In this document: positions 8,848 to 18,107 of the stretch, piece by piece
Layout: every line of letters begins with the position of its first letter
Position numbering within the stretch: position 1 is the first letter of the stretch
Assembly (NCBI RefSeq): GCF_030813695.1
Contig: NZ_JAUSVA010000003.1
Span: forward strand, 186,001 to 250,000
DNA: 64,000 bases
Source of the DNA: Kitasatospora herbaricolor
GTDB taxonomy: Bacteria > Actinomycetota > Actinomycetes > Streptomycetales > Streptomycetaceae
Reading direction: 5' to 3'
Notes under the pieces: model-generated
Told to the model about the DNA's origin: nothing
The model's input: the letters and a program-made list of their open reading frames with translations, nothing else
The model's database searches: none
Made by a program: the position numbers and the translations under genes

Positions 8848-8908
8848 ACCGTCCGGACGGTCGACGAGCAACCGGGCCGTGCCCGCCCACGCGGCGGACA
8901 CGGCCCGG
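8848..8908 (+). other. two intercistronic hairpins between ytfQ-like and ytfR-like genes
   Basis: A perfect palindrome ACCGTCCGGACGGT (8848-8861) is followed by a stem with ten-base arms CCGGGCCGTG/CACGGCCCGG (8872-8881 and 8899-8908). There is no T tract. Such structures after binding-protein genes often protect the upstream message or partly terminate transcription, giving more binding protein than membrane parts; that role here is inference. Confidence 0.55.
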
Positions 8909-8954
8909 CCCCTCCTCCCCCGAACCCCCGGCCCAGCCCTGGAAGGCCATCACC

Positions 8955-10604
8955 ATGGCACCACCCCCAGCCGTCCCGGCGAAGACCGCACCGGCGGCCA
9001 CCGACTCGCCGACCGCCCCCGTCCTGGAGGCGATCGGCGTCAGCAAGCGCTTCCCCGGTGTGGTGGCGCTCGACGACGTCTCCTTCACCCTGCGCGCGGG
9101 CGAGATCCACGCCCTCGTCGGGGAGAACGGCGCCGGCAAGTCCACCCTGATCAAGGTCCTCACCGGTGTCCACCGCCCCGACGGCGGCGAACTGCGCCTG
9201 GGCGGCGAACCGGTGGCGTTCGGCCGCCCCTTCGAGGCCCAGCAGGCCGGGGTGGCCACCATCTACCAGGAGGTCAACCTCGTCCCGCTGATGAGCGTGG
9301 CGCGCAACATCTTCCTCGGCCGGGAGCCCAAGACCCGCTTCGGCCTGATCGACTTCCACCGCATGCACCGGGAGGCCGCCGAGCTGCTCGCCGGCCTCGG
9401 CGTCACCGCCGACGTCCGGCGCCCGCTGAACACCCTGGGCGTGGGCACCCAGCAGATGGTCGCGCTGGCCCGGGCCGTCTCGGTCCGGGCCCGGGTGGTG
9501 GTGATGGACGAACCCACCTCCTCCCTGGAACCCCGCGAGGTGGAGACGCTCTTCCGGGTGATCGGCGAACTGCACGGACGCGGCATCGCCGTCGTCTACG
9601 TCAGCCACCGGATGGACGAGCTGTACCGGATCTGCGAGCGCGTCACCGTGCTGCGCGACGGGAAGCTGGTGCACACCGGCCCGCTGGCCGAACTGAACCG
9701 GATGCAGCTGGTCGCGATGATGCTCGGCCGCGAACTCACCGAGGTCCGCCGGAGCGGCGTCACCGCCTTCGGCGAGGGGCACCACTCCCGGCACGAGCCC
9801 GTCCTGACCGCCACCGGCCTGACCCGCGGCCACGAACTCCACGGCATCGACCTGGCGTTGCGCCCCGGCGAGGTGCTCGGCCTGGGCGGCCTGCTCGGCT
9901 CCGGGCGCAGCGAGACCGCCAAGGCACTGGCCGGCGCGCTCGCCCTGGACGGCGGGGAGATCCGGGTCGCCGGGCAGCCGCTGCGCCGGCACAGCCCCGC
10001 GGCGGCGATCCGGGCGGGCATCAGCCTGCTGCCGGAGGACCGCAAGGCCGAGGGCATCGTGCCCGGCCTGTCGGTGCGCGAGAACATCGTGCTCGCGGCG
10101 ATGCCCCGGCTCTCCCGGTTCGGCGTCGTCTCCCGCGCCAAGCAGGACAAGATCGTCGAGATCTTCATGAAGCGGCTGCGGATCAAGGCCTCCGGTCCCG
10201 AGCAGAAGGTCGGTGAACTGTCCGGCGGCAACCAGCAGAAGGTGCTGCTGGCCCGTTGGCTCTGCCTGGAGCCCAAGGTCCTGCTGCTGGACGAGCCGAC
10301 CCGCGGCATCGACGTCGGCGCGAAGGCCGAGGTGCAGGCCCTCGTCGACGAACTCGCCCGGGAGGGCCTGGCCGTGCTGCTGATCTCCTCCGACATCGAG
10401 GAGCTGATCGAGGGCGCCGACCGCCTCCTGGTGCTGCGCGGCGGCGCGGTCGCCGGCGAACTGACCGGGGAGCAGGTGACGGAGGACGACCTGCTGGCCG
10501 TGCTCGCCGCCCACTCCCCCGACGCCCCGGCCCCGGCCGGCGCCCCCCACTCCCCCGCCCGTGACGGCCACGACGCCCCCGACGGCCAGGACGGCCCCCG
10601 ATGA
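8955..10604 (+). CDS. ytfR: sugar ABC transporter ATP-binding protein, double-domain (YtfR-like)
   Basis: A 549-residue ATPase with two fused nucleotide-binding domains, as in RbsA, XylG, AraG and YtfR of carbohydrate uptake family 2. The first domain has Walker A GENGAGKST at residues 56-64 and Walker B VVVMDEPTSSL. The second has the usual degenerate P-loop (GLLGSGRSET), a full signature LSGGNQQKV near residue 422 and DEPTRGIDVG near 446. The N-terminal 20 residues are a proline/alanine-rich extension and the C-terminal tail is charged and low in complexity. Its stop overlaps the start of the first permease. Confidence 0.92.
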   Translation: MAPPPAVPAKTAPAATDSPTAPVLEAIGVSKRFPGVVALDDVSFTLRAGEIHALVGENGAGKSTLIKVLTGVHRPDGGELRLGGEPVAFGRPFEAQQAGVATIYQEVNLVPLMSVARNIFLGREPKTRFGLIDFHRMHREAAELLAGLGVTADVRRPLNTLGVGTQQMVALARAVSVRARVVVMDEPTSSLEPREVETLFRVIGELHGRGIAVVYVSHRMDELYRICERVTVLRDGKLVHTGPLAELNRMQLVAMMLGRELTEVRRSGVTAFGEGHHSRHEPVLTATGLTRGHELHGIDLALRPGEVLGLGGLLGSGRSETAKALAGALALDGGEIRVAGQPLRRHSPAAAIRAGISLLPEDRKAEGIVPGLSVRENIVLAAMPRLSRFGVVSRAKQDKIVEIFMKRLRIKASGPEQKVGELSGGNQQKVLLARWLCLEPKVLLLDEPTRGIDVGAKAEVQALVDELAREGLAVLLISSDIEELIEGADRLLVLRGGAVAGELTGEQVTEDDLLAVLAAHSPDAPAPAGAPHSPARDGHDAPDGQDGPR

Positions 10605-11572
10605 CCCACGCCCCCCTCGCCCTGCCCCGGAAGGCCGCCGCCCGGCCGGACGTCACCAGGCTGCTCCAGCGGTACGGCGTCTACCTCGCCGTCGCGCTGC
10701 TGCTGGTGTTCAACGCGCTCTTCACCGAGCACTTCCTGACCGTCGCCAACCTGCGCACCCAACTCGTCCAGGTCGCGCCGGTGGTCATCGTCGCGCTCGG
10801 CATGGCCCTGGTGATCGGCACCGAGGGCGTCGACCTCTCGGTCGGCTCGACGATGGCGCTGGCCAGTTCGCTGCTGCCGCTCTACCTGGGCTACGGCCTG
10901 GTGCCGGCGCTGCTGGTGGCCCTGCTCGCCGGGGTGGTGGTCGGCGCGGTCAACGGCTCGCTGGTCGCCCTGGTCGGCCTGCAGCCGATCGTCGCCACCC
11001 TCGCCCTGTTCGTCGGCGGCCGGGGCCTGGCCCTGGTGATCGCCGACGGGCAGCTCAAGCAGATCCAGAACACCGACCTGCTGGGGCTGGGCACCGACAG
11101 CCTGCTGGGCGTCCCGCTGGTCGTCCTGATCGCCGGGGTGCTGGCGCTGGCCGTCGCGTTCCTCGTCCAACGCACCACTTTCGGACGCCAGTTGGTGGCC
11201 GTCGGTGGCAACCGGGCGGCCGCCGCGCTGGCCGGGCTGCCGGTGCGACGGGTGCTGATCGGCGTCTACGTGCTCTGCGGGATGCTCGCCGCGCTGGCCG
11301 GCGTGCTGGCCACCGCGCGGCTCACCGCCAGTGACCCCTCCGCGCTCGGCAACCTGATGGAACTCTCCGCGATCACCGCCGTCGTGGTCGGCGGCACCCC
11401 GCTGACCGGCGGCTCGATCCGGGTCCTGGGCACGGTGACCGGCGCCCTGCTGATGCAGCTGCTGCACGCCACCCTGGTCAGCCACAACCTGCACGACTCC
11501 ACCGCCCAACTCGCCCAGGCCGCCATCATCCTCGTCGCCGTCTACATCGCCCGGGAGCGCCGATCCCGATGA
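10601..11572 (+). CDS. ytfT: sugar ABC transporter permease (YtfT-like)
   Basis: A 323-residue inner-membrane permease of the BPD_transp_2 family with eight to ten hydrophobic segments. EGVDLSVGSTMAL carries the conserved family loop. LQPIVATLALFVGGRGLALV closely matches the equivalent stretch of E. coli YtfT, which supports its assignment as the first of two non-identical permeases. ATGA overlaps with both neighbouring genes indicate translational coupling and equal stoichiometry of the membrane parts. It would form a heterodimer with the next gene product. Confidence 0.9.
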   Translation: MTHAPLALPRKAAARPDVTRLLQRYGVYLAVALLLVFNALFTEHFLTVANLRTQLVQVAPVVIVALGMALVIGTEGVDLSVGSTMALASSLLPLYLGYGLVPALLVALLAGVVVGAVNGSLVALVGLQPIVATLALFVGGRGLALVIADGQLKQIQNTDLLGLGTDSLLGVPLVVLIAGVLALAVAFLVQRTTFGRQLVAVGGNRAAAALAGLPVRRVLIGVYVLCGMLAALAGVLATARLTASDPSALGNLMELSAITAVVVGGTPLTGGSIRVLGTVTGALLMQLLHATLVSHNLHDSTAQLAQAAIILVAVYIARERRSR

Positions 11573-12582
11573 ACCTCCTCCCCACCGCCACCGCCACCGC
11601 CGTGCCCGCCCGCTCCCGCCCGGCCCCCGCCGGCCCCGGCCGGGCCCTCGAACTGCTGCGCCGCCAGGGCGTGCTGGCCGTCCTGCTGCTGGTCGTCCTG
11701 GTCTCCTCGTTCGTCTTCCCCGCCTTCGCCAGCGTGGACAACGCCCGCAGCATCACCGTCCAGGTCTCGTTCCTGTCGATCGTCGCCCTCGGCATGACCA
11801 TGGTGATCATCACCGGCGGCATCGACCTGTCCGTGGGCTCGGTCTTCGCCCTCGGCGGCGTGCTCGCCGCCTGGGCCTCGCAATGGGGCGCCGCCCCGGC
11901 GCTGCTGGTGCCGATCGTCGTCTGCGGCGCCATCGGCCTGGTGAACGGCCTGCTGGTGGCCCGCGCCGGAATGGCACCCTTCATCGTCACGCTCGCCTCG
12001 CTGCTGGCCGCCCGCGGCCTGCTGCTCGCGCTGACCCACGAGGGCGCCACCACCTACCTGGTGCCGCGCGGCTCGTTCTTCGCCGAGCTCGGCCAGGGCA
12101 CCGTCGGCGGCTTCGGGTACCCCGTGCTGGTCGCGCTGGCCCTGTTCGCCCTCGGCGGCCTGGTCCTGCAGCGGACCTCGCTGGGCCAGAGCATGTTCGC
12201 CGTCGGCGGCAGCAGCGACGCCGCCACCCTGATGGGCCTGCCGGTCGCCCGCACCAAGGTGCTGGTCTACGTGCTCAGCGGCCTGCTCGCCGGCCTGGCC
12301 GGGGCCCTCAACGCGGCCCGGCTCTCCTCCGGCGTCACCATCATCGGCGTCGGGATGGAACTGGACGCGATCTCCGCGGTCGTCATCGGCGGCACCCTGC
12401 TGGTCGGCGGCGCGGGCTCGGTCTCCGGCACCCTGTGGGGCGTCCTGCTGCTGGCGGTCATCCAGAACCTGATCAACCAGATCGGCTCGCTCAACTCCTC
12501 CTACCAGTCCGTGGTCAGCGGCGGGTTCCTGATCCTGGTCGTGGTCACCCAGCGCTACCTCTCCAAGGTCCGCAGGACCTGA
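11569..12582 (+). CDS. yjfF: sugar ABC transporter permease (YjfF-like)
   Basis: A 337-residue BPD_transp_2 permease overlapping the previous gene by four bases. ITGGIDLSVGSVFALGGVLA and GVGMELDAISAVVIGGTLL follow E. coli YjfF, the second permease of the galactofuranose importer, and the order ytfQ-ytfR-ytfT-yjfF is conserved. Ribose or xylose systems have a single permease gene, so the two-permease arrangement is the strongest clue to substrate class. An alternative is an arabinose/galactose importer of the same subfamily. Confidence 0.9.
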   Translation: MNLLPTATATAVPARSRPAPAGPGRALELLRRQGVLAVLLLVVLVSSFVFPAFASVDNARSITVQVSFLSIVALGMTMVIITGGIDLSVGSVFALGGVLAAWASQWGAAPALLVPIVVCGAIGLVNGLLVARAGMAPFIVTLASLLAARGLLLALTHEGATTYLVPRGSFFAELGQGTVGGFGYPVLVALALFALGGLVLQRTSLGQSMFAVGGSSDAATLMGLPVARTKVLVYVLSGLLAGLAGALNAARLSSGVTIIGVGMELDAISAVVIGGTLLVGGAGSVSGTLWGVLLLAVIQNLINQIGSLNSSYQSVVSGGFLILVVVTQRYLSKVRRT

Positions 12583-12707
12583 CCCCGCCCGGCTCCGGCC
12601 CGAACACGCCCGGCCCCGGCCCCGGATGTCACCCGCGGCCGGGCCGGCGGGCCAGACTGGGGCCGGGCACCGCCGCGCCGAAACGGCCGGCCGAAGGAAG
12701 GAAATCC

Positions 12708-13721
12708 GTGGGCGCCAGCCTCAAAGACGTCGCGCAGCGCGCAGGCGTATCGGTCAAGACCGTCTCGAACGTGGTGAACAACTACCCGCACGTCACCCCC
12801 GCGATGCGAGAACGCGTCCAGCAGGCCATCGACGAGCTCGGCTACCGGCCCAACCTGATCGCCCGTCACCTGCGCAAGGGACGCACCGGCATCATCGCGC
12901 TGGCCGTGCCCGAACTCGGCAACCCGTACTTCGCCGAACTGGCCGGCGCCGTGATCGACGCCGCCGCCCGCCACGACTACACCGTGCTGCTGGACCACAC
13001 CGGCGGGCGGCGCGAGAACGAGATCCTGGTCTCCCAGGGGTTCCGCGCCCACGTGATCGACGGCCTGATCCTCAGCCCGATCGAACTGGAGGCCGAGGAC
13101 CTGCTCGGCCGCTCCGAGGACGCCCCGCTGGTGCTGCTCGGCGAACGCGAGTACGAGGCCCCCTACGACCAGATCGCCATCGACAACGTGGCCGCCGCGA
13201 GATCCGCGGTGCGCCACCTGACCGGCCTCGGGCACCGCCGGATCGCCTTCCTCGGCGCCCGCAGGGAGAGCGCCCGCCGCCCGGCGCACCTGCGGCTGCG
13301 CGGCTGGCGCGAGGAGCTCACGGCCGCGGGGCTGCCCTGCGACGACTCCCTGGTCGCCGCCACCGACGGCTACGGCCGGGTGGACGGCGCCGCCGCGATG
13401 AACGCCGTCCTGGACCGCGGCGAGCGCCCCGACGCCGTGTTCGCCTACAACGACCTGGTCGCGCTCGGCGCCATGCGGGTGCTGACCGAACGCCGGCTGC
13501 GGGTGCCGCAGGACGTCTCGGTGGTCGGCTTCGACGACATCGAGGAGGGCCGCTTCTCCCCCGTCGCCCTCACCACCGTCTCGCCCGACAAGCAGGCCAT
13601 CGCCAGGCTCGCCGTCCAACGGGTCGTCGCCAGACTGGCCGGCACCCCCGGACTGGAACCCGAGCACATCCAGCCCGGCTACACCCTCACGGTCCGGGAG
13701 TCGACCGCCCGGCGCACCTGA
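12708..13721 (+). CDS. LacI family transcriptional regulator
   Basis: A 337-residue repressor with an N-terminal helix-turn-helix (SLKDVAQRAGVSVKTVSNVV, residues 4-23), a hinge helix and a sugar-binding domain of the periplasmic-binding-protein fold (FAYNDLVALGAMRVL, VVGFDDIEEG). Start GTG has an AAGGAAGG site. It sits between the transporter and galM, about 125 bp after yjfF, so it may have its own promoter. The AACGTT-centred sites at 7238-7251 and 7508-7519 are its likely operators, with galactose or galactofuranose as the probable inducer; this is inference from position. Confidence 0.92.
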   Translation: MGASLKDVAQRAGVSVKTVSNVVNNYPHVTPAMRERVQQAIDELGYRPNLIARHLRKGRTGIIALAVPELGNPYFAELAGAVIDAAARHDYTVLLDHTGGRRENEILVSQGFRAHVIDGLILSPIELEAEDLLGRSEDAPLVLLGEREYEAPYDQIAIDNVAAARSAVRHLTGLGHRRIAFLGARRESARRPAHLRLRGWREELTAAGLPCDDSLVAATDGYGRVDGAAAMNAVLDRGERPDAVFAYNDLVALGAMRVLTERRLRVPQDVSVVGFDDIEEGRFSPVALTTVSPDKQAIARLAVQRVVARLAGTPGLEPEHIQPGYTLTVRESTARRT

Positions 13722-13783
13722 TCCCCCACCGCAGCCGACCACCCACCGCCGCACGGCGTGCCGCCCCTCCCCGAGGACTGACG

Positions 13784-14866
13784 ATGCCCCAGCCCGCGCC
13801 CCACCGTGAACCGTTCGGCCGCGCCCCCGACGGACGTCCGGTGGACCTCTGGAGACTGGAGTCCGCCTCCGGCGTGAGTGCCGAGATCCTCACCTACGGC
13901 GGCGTCCTGCACCGCCTGTCGGTGCCGGACACCGCCGGGCGCAGCCGCTCGGTCGTGCTGTCCCTGCCGGACGTGCCGGCGTACGCGGCGCGCAGCCCGT
14001 ACTTCGGTGCCCTGGTGGGGCGTTACGCCAACCGGATCGCGGGCGGGCGGTTCAGCATCGAGGGGCGCTCCTACCGGGTGCCGGTGAACGACCACGGCCA
14101 CGCGCTGCACGGCGGGCCGGAGGGCTTCCACAGCCGGCTCTGGCAGGCCGAACCGGCCGGCGGGCGGGCCGCGGTGGAGTTCTCGCTGGTCAGCCCGGAC
14201 GGTGACATGGGCTTCCCCGGGGCGCTGTCGGTGCGCGCCCGGTACGCGCTCGACGAGGCGGGGACGCTGTCGGTGGCCTTCGAGGCGTTCTGCGACCGCC
14301 CGACCGTGGTGAACCTGACCAACCACGCCTACTTCAACCTGGGCGGCGCCGGCTCCGGCGACGTGCTCGGGCACCTGCTGGAGGTGGACGGCGACGAGTT
14401 CCTGCCGGTCGCGCCGGACGCCATCCCGTACGGTCCGGCGCGGGCGGTGGCCGGCACCCCGTTCGACCTGACAGGGCCCCGGCCCGTCGGCCGGGCCCTG
14501 GCGGTCGAGGACCAGCAGCTGAAGAACGCCGGCGGCTTCGACCACTGCTGGCTACTACGCCCGGCGGCCGGGCCCGATGCCCTGCGCCCGGCGGCCCGGC
14601 TGGCCGACCCGGCGAGCGGGCGGGCGCTGGAGGTGTGGACCACCGAACCGGGCCTGCAGGTCTACACCGCCAACCGGTTGGACGGCACGCTGGCGGACGC
14701 CGACGGCCACCACCACCCCCGGCACGGCGGCATCTGCCTGGAGACCCAGCACCTGCCCGACTCGCCCAACCGGCCCGAGTACCCGAGCACCGTCCTACGC
14801 CCCGGCGAACGCTTCACCAGCCGCACCGAGTTCCGCTTCCCGCACCTGCCGCCCACCCCGGCCTGA
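13784..14866 (+). CDS. galM: aldose 1-epimerase (mutarotase)
   Basis: A 360-residue galactose mutarotase-like enzyme that interconverts sugar anomers. Conserved blocks include NDHGHALHGGPEG near residue 103, LTNHAYFNLGG with catalytic His181, and LETQHLPDSPN with catalytic Glu320, all in the GalM arrangement. A GAGGA site lies nine bases before the ATG. It follows the LacI gene by about 60 bp and probably belongs to the same transcript. A mutarotase fits a pathway where imported galactofuranose must be converted before phosphorylation. Confidence 0.93.
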   Translation: MPQPAPHREPFGRAPDGRPVDLWRLESASGVSAEILTYGGVLHRLSVPDTAGRSRSVVLSLPDVPAYAARSPYFGALVGRYANRIAGGRFSIEGRSYRVPVNDHGHALHGGPEGFHSRLWQAEPAGGRAAVEFSLVSPDGDMGFPGALSVRARYALDEAGTLSVAFEAFCDRPTVVNLTNHAYFNLGGAGSGDVLGHLLEVDGDEFLPVAPDAIPYGPARAVAGTPFDLTGPRPVGRALAVEDQQLKNAGGFDHCWLLRPAAGPDALRPAARLADPASGRALEVWTTEPGLQVYTANRLDGTLADADGHHHPRHGGICLETQHLPDSPNRPEYPSTVLRPGERFTSRTEFRFPHLPPTPA

Positions 14867-15951
14867 ACCCGGCCACCCAGGCCTGAACCGACCACCGACC
14901 ACCGACCACCGACCACCACTGATCCGTCGCCGCCCGACCCACGACGTGCGTGCCCGCCCCGGCTCTCATGATCGCGTCAAGGGCCGGGCTCCGGTCCTCG
15001 ACGGGTCGTGGAGCGGGACCCTCGCCGGGCGCGCAGGGCAGCTCGTCCCCGTCGCGACACGGCAGATCGACACCGCCACGAGACCCACCGGGGCCGGCCC
15101 CGCGCAGTGGCACCGGCGGGGTGCTCGCGCGGGGCTCCGAGGGCAACCGAGGGCCGCCCGGAACCTCCCTGGACGACCCCTGCGCCGGCCCCACCTGCGG
15201 CGAGGTCCGATGCCATGACGTGCCGCCGGTCGCCGTGGGCCCGCGGAAGGCTCCGCCGACGCCTGACCGCCGCAGCTCCGGGAGGCCGCCGCACCCCCGG
15301 CGGCCGAGCGGCGACCGAGCGGCCGAGGCAAGGCCGACGCGCACCCACCGGGGCCGCATCGACGTCCCCGGGGGACGCCCCGGCCAGGTGCCCGGCCCGC
15401 CACTTCCACAAGCTCTTCAAGTACTCAAAAGCCCCGAATAGCCCCAGTAGCGGACATACACCGCCTTCAGGTCCATTCCCCGGAGAAGCCTGGACTCCGG
15501 TGCCACCGAAGGGTAGAAAGTCCCCACCCCCATCGGTCGGTGCACTGACTAATCTCCGCGGGGGCCCGAGCGGCGCAGATCCGCAGCCGCAGACCGGGCG
15601 CATCCGCCCCGGTACGCCCACCCACCACCGCCCCTCCCGCCCTCCCCCGCGCGCCGTCCCCCGCATGCCGCACGATCCCAAAACCCTGCCCCGCGACGCC
15701 GGCATCCGCGCCCTGCCACTGCCACTGCCATCGGCACCGGTACCGGTACCGGTACCGCAGCGGCCCGGCCGGCCCGTCGGGACAGCTCGTGCTGCCCGAA
15801 CCGTGACTCCCGGTTCCCGCCCGGCCTGCACGCCCGGCACACACGCCCCGGCACACACGCCCCGGCACACGTCACCCGGGCACGGCCTCGCACCGGGGCC
15901 GTCCGCCGCCCCCGTCCTCCTCCCCCCGTCCCCTGAGTTCCGGAGCCCGCC
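14867..15951. other. long intergenic region without a recognised gene
   Basis: About 1.1 kb between galM and a secreted transglycosylase gene. It starts with four tandem GACCACC units (14890-14917) and contains a CCGGTA-type repeat near 15737-15757 and CACACGCCCCGG repeats near 15840-15870. The segment around 15410-15490 is less GC-rich than its surroundings and may hold a promoter. The open frames here lack plausible starts or protein-like composition. I looked for a ydaO-type riboswitch, common before such enzymes in streptomycetes, and did not find its core sequences. Confidence 0.6.
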
Positions 15952-17106
15952 ATGCCGAAGCACGCCCGTCCCCGCCGGATGCCGACCGCTCTCCTGTCCG
16001 GGCGGTGGATGACCACCGCGGCGCTGGCCGGTGCGGCCGTCGCGGTCGCCGCCGCCAACGCCACCCCCAGCCATGGCAGCGACCCGAGCCCGGTCACGGC
16101 GGCCTCCCCTCAGGCCACCCAGCTCGAACCCACCGCATGGAGCACTCCCGCCTCCGCCCACCGCACCGCCGTGGCCGGTCACAGCAGTTCCGCGATCCCC
16201 ACGCAGCGCGCGGCCCTGCCCACCCAACGCACCTCCGCGATCCCCGCGCAGCGCGCGGCCCTCCCCCCGCAACGCGGTACCAGCACCGGAACGGCCCGTA
16301 CGGCAGCCCCGTCCTCGCCCGCCGCGCACCCTTCCGCCACGCCGTCCCGCACGGCCCGGACGTGGACGGCCGACCACCCGGCCACCGCCGCGTCCGGTAC
16401 CGCCGCCCCCGCTACGGCGCCGGCAGTCGTGACGTCGACCCCCACCGCCGCCGCTTCCGCTCACGCCACCGCCACCGCCACCGCCACCGCCGCTGCTTCC
16501 GCTCACGCCACCGCCGACAGCGGCGCGGCCACCCACTCCTGGAGCGGGGCGTCCGGCTCGGCCCACCCCTGGAGCGGGGCGTCCGGCTCGGCCCACCCCT
16601 GGGGCGGGGCGTCCGGCTCGGCCCACCCCTGGGGCGGGGCGTCCGGCGGCGGCGCCTGGCAGGCCACCGGCCCGTACGCGAACGCGGGCGGCGGCAGCTC
16701 CCGGCCCGCCGCGCAGGCCGCCGCGACGCCGGGCCAGGCGTCGCCCGCCCAGGCGCCGAGCACCCAGGCGCCGACCACCCAGGCCACCGGCGACCTGGAC
16801 ACCTGGATCAAGGACGCCTTGGTCGTCATGGCCGACAATCACATCCCGGGCAGCTACGACGGGATCTACCGCAACATCATGCGGGAGTCGTCCGGCGATC
16901 CGCAGGCCATCAACCTCACCGACTCCAACGCCGCGGCCGGCCACCCGTCGAAGGGGCTGCTTCAGGTGATCGACCCCACCTTCCAGGCGTACCACGTACC
17001 GGGCACCTCCATGGACATCTACGACCCGGTGGCCAACATCACCGCCGCCTGCAACTACGCCGCCGACTTCTACGGCTCCATCGACAACGTCAACGGCCCC
17101 TACTGA
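15952..17106 (+). CDS. secreted lysozyme-like transglycosylase-domain protein
   Basis: A 384-residue exported protein. A signal-anchor-like segment (about residues 20-42) is followed by some 230 residues rich in Ala, Thr, Pro and Ser, including a 30-bp tandem repeat encoding WSGASGSAHP units. The C-terminal 105 residues form a soluble lytic transglycosylase-type domain, starting at LDTWIKDALVVMA, with the expected catalytic Glu312 in MRESSGDP and the GLLQVIDPTFQAY motif. It should cleave peptidoglycan glycan strands outside the cell; the long linker probably spans the wall. The terminal NVNGPY is typical of this actinobacterial subfamily. Confidence 0.88.
   Translation: MPKHARPRRMPTALLSGRWMTTAALAGAAVAVAAANATPSHGSDPSPVTAASPQATQLEPTAWSTPASAHRTAVAGHSSSAIPTQRAALPTQRTSAIPAQRAALPPQRGTSTGTARTAAPSSPAAHPSATPSRTARTWTADHPATAASGTAAPATAPAVVTSTPTAAASAHATATATATAAASAHATADSGAATHSWSGASGSAHPWSGASGSAHPWGGASGSAHPWGGASGGGAWQATGPYANAGGGSSRPAAQAAATPGQASPAQAPSTQAPTTQATGDLDTWIKDALVVMADNHIPGSYDGIYRNIMRESSGDPQAINLTDSNAAAGHPSKGLLQVIDPTFQAYHVPGTSMDIYDPVANITAACNYAADFYGSIDNVNGPY
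16540..16648 (+). repeat. 30-bp in-frame tandem repeat
   Basis: About 3.6 copies of a 30-bp unit encode WSGASGSAHP, changing to WGGASGSAHP in later copies. It lies in the linker of the transglycosylase and keeps the reading frame. Confidence 0.85.
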
Positions 17107-17269
17107 CGGCGGGGACGTCCGCGCGTTTCCGGGCGGGGGGCCGGAGCGGGCGGGCGGGCGGGCGGTGCCGTACCGGCGAAGGCGGCTCCGGCCGGCCGCG
17201 TCGGCGGCGTGGGCGCGGGCAGGCAGGCGCCGCGGAGTCGCGGCACGGGCCGCCCGGGGACGGGCGGGT

Positions 17270-18022
17270 TCAGAAGGCGGAGCGGATGAGCCCGCCGTCC
17301 ACGCGGATCGTCGCTCCGCTGATGTACTGGGCGTAGGCGCCGCACAGGTAGGCCACCGCGGCCGCGATCTCGTCGGGCTCGCCGAACCGCCCCTGGTCGT
17401 TGGGGATCAGGGCCTCGACCGCGTTGGGCAGGATCTCGTCCCAGGTCCGGCCCCAGCCACGGTCGGGCCCGATCTGCGTGACGAGTTCCTTCGTGGCTTC
17501 GACGAGGATCGCGCCGGGCGAGACGACGTTCGACGTGACGCCCGTGCCCTTGAGGTCGCGGGCCAGCGACACCGCGAGATTGTGGCGGGCCGCCAGGGTG
17601 GCGTTGTACTGGGGGTGGGTGTTCATCGGCTGGGAGGCCAGGCCGCCGCCGATGGTGACGACCCGGCCCCAGCCGCGTTCGCGCATCGCGGGAACCAGGT
17701 GCTGGATCATCCGCACCCCCGACACGACGTTGACGTTGTAGGTGTCGTTCCACTCCGTGACGAGGATGTCCACGGGGCCGTCCGCGGTGGCCGCCCGGGC
17801 GACGTCGGCGGCGCCCTCGTCGGTGGCCAGGTCGCCGAGCGCGGTGCCGGCCGTTCCGCCGGCCGCACGGATCGATGCCGCGACCGCTTCCACGCGGTCC
17901 TTGTCGCGGCCGTGGACCACCACGGCCGCCCCTTCCGCCGCCAGCAGCCTGGCGGTGGCCTCGCCGAGCCCGGCACTCGAACCGGTGACCAACGCGCGCT
18001 TGCCGAGGAGATCGAGGTTCAT
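17270..18022 (-). CDS. SDR family oxidoreductase with altered catalytic motifs
   Basis: A 250-residue Rossmann-fold protein with the cofactor motif TGSSAGLGEA near residues 14-23 and the C-terminal VDGGLIRSAF. Two hallmarks of classical SDRs are missing. The NNAG motif after VDILV is gone, the text jumping from VDILV to TEWNDTYNVNV as if about 15-20 residues were lost. The YxxxK motif reads YNATL, without the lysine. Relatives with the YNATLAARHN sequence do exist as I recall, so the lysine change may be a subfamily trait, while the NNAG gap looks local. It may bind nucleotide without normal catalysis. It follows a TetR gene on the same strand. Confidence 0.82.
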   Translation of the reverse strand: MNLDLLGKRALVTGSSAGLGEATARLLAAEGAAVVVHGRDKDRVEAVAASIRAAGGTAGTALGDLATDEGAADVARAATADGPVDILVTEWNDTYNVNVVSGVRMIQHLVPAMRERGWGRVVTIGGGLASQPMNTHPQYNATLAARHNLAVSLARDLKGTGVTSNVVSPGAILVEATKELVTQIGPDRGWGRTWDEILPNAVEALIPNDQGRFGEPDEIAAAVAYLCGAYAQYISGATIRVDGGLIRSAF

Positions 18023-18099
18023 CTGCTGCTTCCCTTCCAGGACCGGCCCCGCACCCTGGTGATCCGGTGGGACGGCCGCTGCATCAGCAAGTCTACACC

Positions 18100-18107
18100 T
18101 GTATACA
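18100..18107. promoter_or_regulatory. short palindrome before the SDR gene
   Basis: TGTATACA lies in an unusually AT-rich patch about 80 bp upstream of the SDR start, between it and the TetR gene. It could be part of an operator or promoter; evidence is weak. Confidence 0.3.

Noticed and set aside
14867..15951. ydaO-type (cyclic di-AMP) riboswitch before the transglycosylase gene
   Set aside because: Expected from context in streptomycetes, but the conserved GGGTGAAT and CCGTCAGC-type core segments are not present.
14977..16995. 672-codon minus-strand frame opposite the transglycosylase
   Set aside because: Low-complexity Gly/Arg sequence antisense to a protein with a clear catalytic domain.
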